From Streptomyces sp. NRRL WC-3618 (GTDB lineage Bacteria > Actinomycetota > Actinomycetes > Streptomycetales > Streptomycetaceae): 54,677 nucleotides of DNA. The first letter of the stretch is position 1, and each line of letters begins with the position of its first letter. A program made the position numbers and the translations under genes. Location of the stretch: NCBI RefSeq assembly GCF_001280005.1, contig NZ_LGDW01000451.1:1-54677 (forward strand), in the 5' to 3' direction. The notes beneath the pieces were generated by a model. It was not told the origin of the DNA. It made no database searches and saw only the letters and a program-made list of their open reading frames with translations. Shown one piece after another: positions 27,001 to 34,680 of this stretch.

Positions 27001-29448
27001 CTTGTGCTCACCCCGGCCGGGGACCACAGGTTCGTCGCACAATCGCTCGGCCTGACGCGTGCGGACGACCCGTCGGCCGACGAGTCCTGGCAGGTGCACG
27101 CGGAGGGGCGGATTCACCGGGCCGAGGTCTCTGCACAGCCGACGGACCCATCGGCCCACCTCGCCGGTCGGCCGGTTTCCCCGGCCGAGCTCTACCCGCG
27201 GTTCGAGGCAGCGGGCTTCCGGTTCGGTCCGGCGTTCCAGTGGATCGAAGAGCTGCGTCTGGACGGTGAGGACAGCTCCGGCGACCTCGCCTTCTCGGCC
27301 GACTCGCCACGAGAGCGCACCATGGCGCTGCTCGACTCCTGTGTTCAGCTAGCGATCGCGGCACGGATCGTCCGCGCGGCACCCGAAGACGGCGTGCTGC
27401 TGCCGTTCCGGATCGATCGGGCGGTGTTCCACCCTTCCCGCGAGGCCGTGGGATCAGGTGTCGCGCGCATCCGGCACCGCGAGGCCGATGCCTCCGGCGC
27501 GCTGGCCGACGTCTCACTGACCGACCTCGAAGGCAACCCCCTCCTCGACCTCTTCGGGCTCCAACTGCGAGCGGTCTCCCTCCGTTCGCCCGAGGCCGCG
27601 ATCCACGCCGACACGTGGGAGGAGGTCAGGACCACCGGTGACGTGTCGTCCACGCCCGGACCGTGGGTGGTGCTCGCCGACCCTCAGGGGCACTGGCGCC
27701 GGGCTGTGACAGCGCTGGAGGCAGGCGGCGGCCGGTGTGTGGTCGCCGAGGTGGGCACGGCCTTCACCCGCCTGGGCGAGCACCGGTACGCGCTGGATCC
27801 CGCAGACGCGGATCAGCTGGTGCGGCTGTTCCGCGCCACCGGGCCGGCGAGCGTGTTGCACTGCCTCGGCCTGGACGCCCAGAACACGCGGACCGCATGT
27901 GGCAGCGTGGCCGCGCTCGTGCGGGCCGGCGAACGTGCGGAGTGGACGCCCGATTCCGTGGTCCTGCTGACCCGCGGGGCGGTGGCCGTCCACGATTCCG
28001 CCGAGGTGGGCGACCCCTATGGGTCGATGCTGTGGGGCCTTGGCCGGAGCGCCGCACTGGAGGCACCACATCTGAACCTGCGGCTGCTCGATGTCGATCC
28101 GCACGACCGCACCAGCTCACTGAGCATGCCGTCCGAGTGGCCCGGCGCCGAGGCCGCGATCCGGGGCGGACGGCTCTACCGGCCCACGCTGCGCCGCGAG
28201 TCGGTGCCGTCGGCTAGTCCCGGCCGGCTCGGTGCCCACGGGTGCTACCTGATCACCGGCGGGACCGGCGAGCTCGGTCTGCGTACGGCGGCGTGGCTGG
28301 CCGGACGCGGGGTGCGACACGTCGTACTCGCGTCGCGACGTGCCCTTGAGACGCGGGTCGAGGAGCAGGTCCGCGAGCTGGAGCGGTCCGGGGTGAAGGT
28401 CACCCTGGCCGGCCTGGACGTCACGGACCAGGCCGCGGTCGACCGGCTGGTCGAGCGCGCGCATCGGGAGTGGGGCGGCCTCAAGGGCGTCGTCCACGCG
28501 GCCGGAGTCCTCGACGACGCGGTGCTGTCGCAGCTGAGTTGGGACCGCTTCCGCTCGGTACTGGCCCCGAAGGTCGCCGGCGGTTGGCACCTGCACCGCG
28601 CCACCCTGGATCTCGACCTCGAGCACTTCATCCTCTTCTCCTCCACGGCCGCTCTGCTCGGCGCCCCGGGACAGTCCCACTACGCGGCTGCAAACGCCTT
28701 CCTCGACGGGCTCGCCCACCACCGGCGCGGGTTGGGACTCCCTGCGCTGAGCGTCAACTGGGGGCCGTGGGAGGCGGGCATGACGGCGCAACTGAGCGAA
28801 CGCCTGCGAACCCGGCTCGTGGAGAGCGGGTTCACCCCGCTGGAAGCCGATCCGGCCTTCGCCGCACTCGACCGGATCCTGGCTGGGCCCCGCGGACAGT
28901 ACGGTGTCTTCACCCTGGACTGGTCCCGCTACCTGGACCGGTTCCCCATCGGGCGAGCGGTCGTCACGGGTGGGGGAACATCCGCCGAGGACGGAGCGGA
29001 GGCTGTCGGGCGGCTACGCCGGGACTGGCACGGCGCGGCACCGGAACAGCGCCGTGAGCTGGTGCTCGTATACCTGCGCGCCATGTTGGCCAAGCGGATC
29101 GGCATGTCCGAGGCCGCCATCGACGAGGACCTCGCGCTCCACGAAACCGGGCTCGACTCGCTGGTGGCGGTCGAAGTACGCGGCCAGATCTTCCGCGACC
29201 TCGGCGTCGACCTGCCGCTCACCGGTCTCCTCCAGGACAAGGCCCTGCGCCTGCTCGTCGACGAGCTGGCGGAGCGCCTGACGCTCGACGCTCCGGCCCG
29301 TGCTGTCGCTTCCGCGGCGGCGCCGACCGCCGTGGAGCCCTTCTCACCGCAGGAGGCGGAACGCCTCCTGGCCAACCTCGACTCGCTGACCGAGGACCAG
29401 ATCGAGGCACTGCTGCCCTGGCTGGCCGACCGGGACGGAATCTCATGA
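24088..29448 (+). CDS. Type I PKS module KS-AT-DH-KR-ACP, malonyl-specific
   Basis: A 1786-residue complete module. KS: TACSTS (near 181), EAHGTGVPLGD (near 317), IGHMEAASG (near 354). AT: GHSLGE (near 617) with HAFHS (near 720), the malonyl-CoA pattern. DH: HEISGRLVVP (near 923) and DSCVQ (near 1082). KR: GGTGELG (near 1391), VLDD motif of B-type reductases, Ser in FSST and Tyr in HYAAAN (near 1532). ACP: GLDSL (near 1691). The C-terminal tail LANLDSLTEDQIEALLPWL resembles a short docking motif for the N-terminus of the next protein. One round should give a trans-2-enoyl thioester. This carries the only intact AT in the window and may also serve the AT-less modules. Confidence 0.95.
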   Translation: MTQREPGEPIAIVGMAARFPGAADVDRFWDVVLAGREAIRDLDDEELLRSGVRPEWLKDPDYVKATASMDGVDLFDAAFFDISGREAASMDPQQRIFLETCWHALEHAGLRTAAGAGASVGVFAGSGGVLTSYLPEVLRSAGPLEDPTASLEQLGTDKDFLATRVSYKLNLTGPSLTVQTACSTSLVAVHLAVQSLLRGECEAALAGGVNIRLPHATGYWHRRGGILSPDGRCHPFDVSAQGTIFGSGVGAVVLKPLADALRDGDTVYATVLGTAINNDGGGKSSYGAASLPGQLAAMRRALHVSGADPATIGYVEAHGTGVPLGDPAEIGALKQIFGQDSPCAIGSVKALIGHMEAASGIAGLIKAALSLYRGRIPPSPYFTAPSPRLNLDDTGLFVNTAPLSLPGAPRRAAVNSLGIGGTNAFAVLEQAPERTRTDRRPGQELITISARSADALRDLADRWANRLREPDAPLRELAHTSHVGRRPLRHRLSVIADTADTAAERIESWLSGGRGAADTGESARTEPRVAFLFPGQSSEYAGMAVELHREHPVFRAALDRHTETFHRLTGVGPLDVLADPASQTRAELLQPAVFLLQVALAEFWASCGVRPDAVVGHSLGEYAAACVAGVFNVEQGLELVGARGRAFAAVPGSGRMVAVGCGDVAELERLVTAVGGSAAVAAYNAPGRITVSGSETVMSELETEFRQRGWDTIPLETTHAFHSPLVAPAVAALVEAAGRVAHQRPAVPMALNLTGTWADGQELDAEYWGRQLTSPVRFAPGVGELLSGGCTVFLEVGPGRTLTTAGRIQSDDEAVWLPGLAPRVPDPVTVLGHLARLDRAGIPVDWAAYYAPLRASKVSAPLYPFARVRHWTAPAPAPPSGSGVSTRPAEDLPGLVRLALPRSTQRRYETTVAASAPHALADHEISGRLVVPGAYHTACLVEAVAGDSAAVVEDLVFPRALEAEEAPRRLQLVLTPAGDHRFVAQSLGLTRADDPSADESWQVHAEGRIHRAEVSAQPTDPSAHLAGRPVSPAELYPRFEAAGFRFGPAFQWIEELRLDGEDSSGDLAFSADSPRERTMALLDSCVQLAIAARIVRAAPEDGVLLPFRIDRAVFHPSREAVGSGVARIRHREADASGALADVSLTDLEGNPLLDLFGLQLRAVSLRSPEAAIHADTWEEVRTTGDVSSTPGPWVVLADPQGHWRRAVTALEAGGGRCVVAEVGTAFTRLGEHRYALDPADADQLVRLFRATGPASVLHCLGLDAQNTRTACGSVAALVRAGERAEWTPDSVVLLTRGAVAVHDSAEVGDPYGSMLWGLGRSAALEAPHLNLRLLDVDPHDRTSSLSMPSEWPGAEAAIRGGRLYRPTLRRESVPSASPGRLGAHGCYLITGGTGELGLRTAAWLAGRGVRHVVLASRRALETRVEEQVRELERSGVKVTLAGLDVTDQAAVDRLVERAHREWGGLKGVVHAAGVLDDAVLSQLSWDRFRSVLAPKVAGGWHLHRATLDLDLEHFILFSSTAALLGAPGQSHYAAANAFLDGLAHHRRGLGLPALSVNWGPWEAGMTAQLSERLRTRLVESGFTPLEADPAFAALDRILAGPRGQYGVFTLDWSRYLDRFPIGRAVVTGGGTSAEDGAEAVGRLRRDWHGAAPEQRRELVLVYLRAMLAKRIGMSEAAIDEDLALHETGLDSLVAVEVRGQIFRDLGVDLPLTGLLQDKALRLLVDELAERLTLDAPARAVASAAAPTAVEPFSPQEAERLLANLDSLTEDQIEALLPWLADRDGIS

Positions 29449-31301
29449 CTGACGAGGGTACGCACCCATGGGAGACACGGAAGAAGCTGGAGGCGGCACT
29501 GCGGTCGCGCGCCGGTCGGGCGCGGACCGAGCACCCGCTCTCGTACGCCCAGCGGCCGCTTGTGCTGCTGCATCGAATGAACCCCGACAGCGCGTCCTAC
29601 AACGTCGGGTTCACCGCCCGCTTCACCGGCGGATTCGATTCCGGCACCTTCCGCAGCGCGGTCTCGTCGCTCGTCGGGCGGCACACGGCCCTGCGCACCA
29701 CCTTCGACGGCACCGACGGGCAGACGGTGCACGGGTGGCTCGAACCCGACTTCGCCGAACAGGACGCCGGAGGGTGGGCCGAGCAGCGGATCGACGACGC
29801 GGTCCGCCGTGCCTACCGCGAGCCGTTCGACCTCGCGAGCGGGCCGCTGGTCCGGGTACGGACGTATCCGGTGACACCGGGAGAGGCCGTGGTGCTGCTG
29901 GTCGTGCATCACGTGGTGTGCGACTTCTGGTCGCTCGGTGTCATCGTGGCGGAACTGGAGCAGCTCTACCTCGCCGAGGCCCGGCGCAGTCCGTCCCGGC
30001 TGACCGGACACAACGTGCCCTACAGCGACTTCGTCTCCCACCAACGGCGGCTGCTCGAAGGGGAGAAGGGCAGCATGGCTCGCGCGTATTGGCACGCTCG
30101 GCTCGCGGGCCGGCTCGAACCTGCCGAATGGCCCCGCTTCGAACTCGACGCGGACTCCGACGGGGGCGGGTCGATCGTGTTCCCCATCGCCCCGGAGCTC
30201 ACCGACGGTGTGTTCGCGCTGGCCAAGGAGGAAGGGGTCACGCCCTACACCGTGTTGCTGACCGCCTTTCAGGTCCTCGTCAGCCGCTACACCGGACGGC
30301 GGGACGTCCTGGTGGGGTCTCCCTTCGCGGGCAGGACCAGTCCGACGACGGCCGAGTGCGTGGGGAACTTCGTCAACCCGGTCGTGCTGCGCGCCGACCT
30401 GAGCGACGCCGTGCCGTTCCGTGAGCAACTGGGCCGTACCCGTCGTACCGTCATCGAGGCCCTCGAACATCAGGACTACCCGTTCGAGCTGCTCGTCGGC
30501 GAGCTGGCGCCGCGCCGGGTGGACGACCGCAACCCGGTCTTCCAGGCGATGTTCAGCTACCAGAAACCCACCCGGTACCCGGCGCTGGCGGGCCTGTACG
30601 TGGCCGACGACGGCGCGGCCCCGGTCGGGTGGGCCGGGCTGACCGCGGTGCCGTACCGCATGGACCAGCAGGACGACCAGCTCGAACTCGTGCTGGAGAT
30701 CGTGCATGACGGCGAGCGGCTCGTCGGGCTGCTCAAGTACCGCAAGTCCGTCTTCCCGGCTCGGGCCGCTCGCCAGGTGACCGAGAACTATCTGGCACTG
30801 CTGCGCGCCGCGCTCGCGGACCCCGGTCGCGGTGTGGAGGAACTGCCGATGGCGTCCGACATCATCCCCGGCAGCGACCGCCGCACCCCCTCGCCGCGTG
30901 AGTCCTGCGGCTCGACTCCTCACCGCGGCCCGGCGCTGCGGGATGTCGAAGAGCGCATCACGGCCGTCTGGCGGCACGTGCTCGGGCGCGGGGGCATCAG
31001 GCCCGATGACAACTTCTTCGATCTCGGTGGCAACTCCATGCTGCTGACCCAGGTGCACGAGATGCTCGCCGACGAAGCCCCGGACACCCCTTTGAAGATC
31101 AACGAGCTGTTCCGCTACCCGACCGTGGCCGGCCTGGCCCGGCGCCTCGGCCGGACCGCCGCCGAGGCCGACAGGGATCGCCCCGCCCGAGGCAGGGCAT
31201 CGAGCAGACGGGCACAGCTCGCGGGTGGAACGGCCCGCAGCGCCCGCCTGCGGGCGCGAGAGCGTCGTCTCCCCGGCACCGAAGGGAGCGACGATGTCTG
31301 A
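29445..31301 (+). CDS. NRPS C-T didomain without adenylation domain
   Basis: A 618-residue protein. The first 35 residues (ETRKKLEAALRSRAGR) look like a docking element for the PKS C-terminal tail. Condensation domain motif HHVVCDFWS lies near 156 and the carrier motif LGGNSML near 530; about 70 Arg-rich C-terminal residues follow. No A domain is present, so the carrier must be charged in trans, most simply by the A-T protein at 40544-42355, or by transfer from its carrier through the free C domain at 42651. ATG overlaps the PKS stop, and its own end overlaps the next gene by eight bases. Confidence 0.9.
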   Translation: MTDEGTHPWETRKKLEAALRSRAGRARTEHPLSYAQRPLVLLHRMNPDSASYNVGFTARFTGGFDSGTFRSAVSSLVGRHTALRTTFDGTDGQTVHGWLEPDFAEQDAGGWAEQRIDDAVRRAYREPFDLASGPLVRVRTYPVTPGEAVVLLVVHHVVCDFWSLGVIVAELEQLYLAEARRSPSRLTGHNVPYSDFVSHQRRLLEGEKGSMARAYWHARLAGRLEPAEWPRFELDADSDGGGSIVFPIAPELTDGVFALAKEEGVTPYTVLLTAFQVLVSRYTGRRDVLVGSPFAGRTSPTTAECVGNFVNPVVLRADLSDAVPFREQLGRTRRTVIEALEHQDYPFELLVGELAPRRVDDRNPVFQAMFSYQKPTRYPALAGLYVADDGAAPVGWAGLTAVPYRMDQQDDQLELVLEIVHDGERLVGLLKYRKSVFPARAARQVTENYLALLRAALADPGRGVEELPMASDIIPGSDRRTPSPRESCGSTPHRGPALRDVEERITAVWRHVLGRGGIRPDDNFFDLGGNSMLLTQVHEMLADEAPDTPLKINELFRYPTVAGLARRLGRTAAEADRDRPARGRASSRRAQLAGGTARSARLRARERRLPGTEGSDDV

Positions 31302-33942
31302 CGGTGGCACGACCGATCCGACGGTTCGACCGAACGACGTGGCCGTGATCGGCATGTGCGGCCGGTTCCCCGGCGCCGGGAATCTGGCGCAGTTCTGGAA
31401 CCGGCTTCGTGCCGGAGACGACATGCTGACCACGTTCGCCGACGCCGAACTCGTGGCTGCCGGGGTGCCGGAGCGGTTGCTGCGCAATCCCGCCTACGTC
31501 AGGCGCGCCGCGACGCTGCCGGACGCGTTCGACTTCGACCACGAGTTCTTCGGCCTCACCAGCCGCGAGGCGAAACTGCTCGATCCGCAGCAACGGATTC
31601 TGCTCGAGGTCGCCTGGGAACTGCTCGAGACCATCGGCTACTCCGGTGGAGGGGGCGCTCAGGCCGTCGGCGTGTTCGCCGGTGCGTCGATGAACACGTA
31701 CCTGACGAATGTGCTGGCTCGCTCCTGTGACCCGCTGGGCTACGACGGCACCGAGCTCATGATCGCCAACGACAAGGACTACTTGACCACCAGGATCTCC
31801 TACAAGCTCGGCCTCAAGGGCCCGAGCGTCAATGTCCAGACCGCCTGTTCGACGTCGCTGGTCGCCGTGCACATGGCGGTGCAGAGCCTGCTCGCGGGTG
31901 AGTGCGACGTCGCCCTGGCCGGCGGTGTCTCGGTGATCGCCAACCCCTATCCCGGCTACGTCTTCAGCGAAGGGATGATCCTCTCCCCGGACGGGCGCTG
32001 CCGGCCGTTCGACGCCGACGGCGCGGGCACGGTCTTCGGCGACGGAGTGGGCCTGGTCGCTCTGAAACGGCTGGCCGAAGCGATCGAGGACGGCGATCAG
32101 GTCCTCGCCGTGGTGAAGGGTTCCGCGATCAACAACGACGGCTCGGACAAGATCGGCTACACGGCCCCGAGCATCGAAGGGCAAAGAGCGGTGATCGCCG
32201 AGGCGCAGGCGGTCGCCGACGTGGAGAGCGACACCATCGGCTACGTCGAGGCCCATGGGACCGCGACGGTGCTGGGTGACCCCATCGAGTTCGCCGCGCT
32301 GAGCGAGGCCTTCGTCGAGGGCGGCGCCCGGCCAGGCCGGTGCGCCCTGGGCTCGGTCAAGGCGAACGTCGGCCACCTTGCGGCAGCGGCGGGGGTCGCG
32401 GGCCTGATCAAGACGGTGCTGGCGCTGCGGCATCAAGAGATCCCGGGCCACCCGAACTTCATCCGGCCCAATCCCGAGATCGACCTGGACGACAGTCCGT
32501 TCTTCATCAACACCCTGCCGATGGCCTGGCCGGCGGGAGAGACTCCCCGGCGGGCCGGTGTCAGTTCATTCGGCCTCGGCGGCACCAACGCCCATGTCGT
32601 CTTAGAGGAGGCACCGCCACTGCCCGCCCGGCAGGCCGCGGGCGACGGTCCGCGGCTGCTCGCGGTGAGCGCCAGGAGCGACGCGGCACTGCGGGGGCTG
32701 GCGGGCCGGCTGGCCGACGCGCTGGAGCGGGCGGACGCCCCCGGCCTCGACGACGTGGCCTACACGCTGCGCGGGGGACGGCGCGGCCACGCCCATCGCC
32801 ACGTCGTCACCGCGAGCGACCACGCCGGTGCCGCGGCCGGACTGCGCGCGCTGGCGGAGGGGAGGTCCGCGGGCCGGGTGGCGGCGGAGGCCGCCCCCGC
32901 TGTCTCCTTCCTGTTCGGTGAGGTCACAGTCGAGGAGTTCGGGGCGCTGGCCGCGTACCTGCCCGCCGTCGTCGACACGGCGAAGCGGCACACCGGGAGC
33001 CCCGACATCGACGCCGCCGAAGCGTCCGCCGCCCGGTTGACGGCCAGTCAGGTGGTCGCGACGCTCTGGACGGAGTCCGGGGTCCGGCCCGCGGCCGTCG
33101 GTGGAGCGGGCGCCGGCGAGGTGCTGGCGGCCTGTTTCGCCGGGGTTCTGGACGCCGCCGACGCGCAGGCGCTGCTGTCCTGGCGGGCCGGTCTGCTCGA
33201 CGCACTGCCCGAGGTGCGCCCGCGAGCGCCGCGGATCCCCTTCCTGTCGGCCGTGGTCGGCGGTGAACTGCCGCAGGCACGGGCGCTCGACCCGTGCCAC
33301 TGGACCCGGGACGTGTGGGAGGGCGGTCGGCTGACCGAGGCCTTCGCGGACCGGGCCGGGGAGGGCGCCGTCGTGCTGCCGGTCGGAACGCCGTCCCCGC
33401 CCGTGGACCTCACCCTCGCCGCCGACCCGCACCTGCTTCCCGTGGCACGGCTGCTGGCCGCCGCGGCGCGGCTGTGGACGGAAGGCGTGCCGGTGGACTG
33501 GTCGTCCTGGTCCGGAGGTCAACCTCGCCGGGTCCCGCTTCCGACACAACCGCTGGAGCGCGTCTTCTCCCGACTCGAACCGCCCACCGCCTCCACCGGG
33601 AAACGGGGCTTGGCCTCCGAGGCGGAACCGGTCCGCGCCGAGCAAGCGGCCGAGTCGCGGCTGGGCGGCGAGGAGCTGAAGCGGGCACTGGCGAAGCTCT
33701 GGTCCGAGGCCTTGCGGAACGAGGTGGACCGCTACGACCTGAGCCTCTTCGAGCTGGGCGGCGACGAGATGCTCGTCGTCAGACTCACCCGGCGCATCGA
33801 GCAGGCACTCGGTGTGCCGCTGACGGCCGCGCAACTCCTCGCGCATCCGACGATCGGTCAGCTGGCGGCCTGGCTGGACCAGGACCGGCCCTGCGGCCAC
33901 CAGGACAGGAAAACCGATCTCTCCAGGAGGAAGCTGCGGTGA
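31294..33942 (+). CDS. PKS KS-AT°-ACP° with active KS but dead AT and dead carrier
   Basis: An 882-residue protein. The KS is intact: TACSTS (near 186), EAHGTATVLGD (near 320), NVGHLAAAAG (near 360). The AT-like region (530-770) reads VGGAGAGE near 604 where VGHSxGE is required and lacks the HAFHS segment. The C-terminal carrier reads LGGDEML near 825: the phosphopantetheine Ser is Glu (codon GAG at 33766). Extender units must therefore be held by another carrier, most likely the N-terminal ACP of the protein at 34681. A TTA codon is present at 32602-32604. ATG at 31294 follows GAAGGGAG. Confidence 0.92.
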   Translation: MSDGGTTDPTVRPNDVAVIGMCGRFPGAGNLAQFWNRLRAGDDMLTTFADAELVAAGVPERLLRNPAYVRRAATLPDAFDFDHEFFGLTSREAKLLDPQQRILLEVAWELLETIGYSGGGGAQAVGVFAGASMNTYLTNVLARSCDPLGYDGTELMIANDKDYLTTRISYKLGLKGPSVNVQTACSTSLVAVHMAVQSLLAGECDVALAGGVSVIANPYPGYVFSEGMILSPDGRCRPFDADGAGTVFGDGVGLVALKRLAEAIEDGDQVLAVVKGSAINNDGSDKIGYTAPSIEGQRAVIAEAQAVADVESDTIGYVEAHGTATVLGDPIEFAALSEAFVEGGARPGRCALGSVKANVGHLAAAAGVAGLIKTVLALRHQEIPGHPNFIRPNPEIDLDDSPFFINTLPMAWPAGETPRRAGVSSFGLGGTNAHVVLEEAPPLPARQAAGDGPRLLAVSARSDAALRGLAGRLADALERADAPGLDDVAYTLRGGRRGHAHRHVVTASDHAGAAAGLRALAEGRSAGRVAAEAAPAVSFLFGEVTVEEFGALAAYLPAVVDTAKRHTGSPDIDAAEASAARLTASQVVATLWTESGVRPAAVGGAGAGEVLAACFAGVLDAADAQALLSWRAGLLDALPEVRPRAPRIPFLSAVVGGELPQARALDPCHWTRDVWEGGRLTEAFADRAGEGAVVLPVGTPSPPVDLTLAADPHLLPVARLLAAAARLWTEGVPVDWSSWSGGQPRRVPLPTQPLERVFSRLEPPTASTGKRGLASEAEPVRAEQAAESRLGGEELKRALAKLWSEALRNEVDRYDLSLFELGGDEMLVVRLTRRIEQALGVPLTAAQLLAHPTIGQLAAWLDQDRPCGHQDRKTDLSRRKLR

Positions 33943-34652
33943 ACGGTGAGGACCAGCGGCAGGACATCCGCGACTATCTGAAGGTCAAGGAGGACTTCGA
34001 CTCCAAGATGGCCGAGATCGACCGGACCGAGAGGTTCGACGCCTCCCACGGAGTGGACACCAGCACCCCGTTCGAGAGCTGGGAGATCGAGGAGATCGAC
34101 GAAGCCGGCCTGCTCAACAACTACCGGTACTCACCGTCTCCGGCCGCCACTCTGCGAAAAGTCATCTCGGCGACCCCGGTGACCTACGAGGACGTGGCGT
34201 TCGTCGATTTCGGGTCCGGGAAAGGGCGTGTGCTGCTCGTCGCGTCGGAGTTTCCGTTCAAGCGAATCATCGGGGTCGAGTACTCGGAGCACCTCTGTTC
34301 GATCGCGGAGCGGAACATCGGACAGTACAGCTCGGCCTCGCAGAAGTGCGATGTCTTCGAGATCCGTCATGAGGACGCCACGAAGTTCGAGATTCCGGAC
34401 GATGCCGGCGTCTTCTACTTCTACGAGCCGTTCAGTCCCCCGTTGGCCATGAAGGTGCTGGAGAACATCGAGCGCTCCCTTGCCCGCGCCCCGAGGGCCG
34501 CTGTCATCTGCATGGTCGGGCGGGCGTTGCTCGCCGTCATCGAGGGGCGGGAGCCGTGGGTTCCCCACGGTCCGGTGGTCACGTCGCCGGACGAAGAGTA
34601 CTTCGACGCCCGGCTGTTCACCGCACGCGTCAGCGCGCCGGGGGATTCCTGA
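33939..34652 (+). CDS. SAM-dependent methyltransferase
   Basis: A 237-residue class I methyltransferase with SAM motif VDFGSGKGRVLLVAS near residue 87, acidic motif GVEYSE, and FYFYEPFSPP as the motif IV equivalent. GTG at 33939 overlaps the PKS stop and is preceded by CAGGAGGAAG, a strong ribosome binding site. Its place between a PKS and the ACP-aminotransferase protein suggests O-, N- or C-methylation of the chain or of the finished product; the target cannot be told. Confidence 0.85.
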   Translation: MNGEDQRQDIRDYLKVKEDFDSKMAEIDRTERFDASHGVDTSTPFESWEIEEIDEAGLLNNYRYSPSPAATLRKVISATPVTYEDVAFVDFGSGKGRVLLVASEFPFKRIIGVEYSEHLCSIAERNIGQYSSASQKCDVFEIRHEDATKFEIPDDAGVFYFYEPFSPPLAMKVLENIERSLARAPRAAVICMVGRALLAVIEGREPWVPHGPVVTSPDEEYFDARLFTARVSAPGDS

Positions 34653-34680
34653 ACCGATGTCCGATCACAAGGAGAGCACC

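Noticed and set aside
28929..31487. Long minus-strand open frame of about 850 codons opposite the C-T and PKS genes
   Set aside because: It is the antisense shadow of GC-rich coding sequence; composition is Arg/Gly/Val-rich with no recognisable domain, while the plus strand encodes clear synthase domains.
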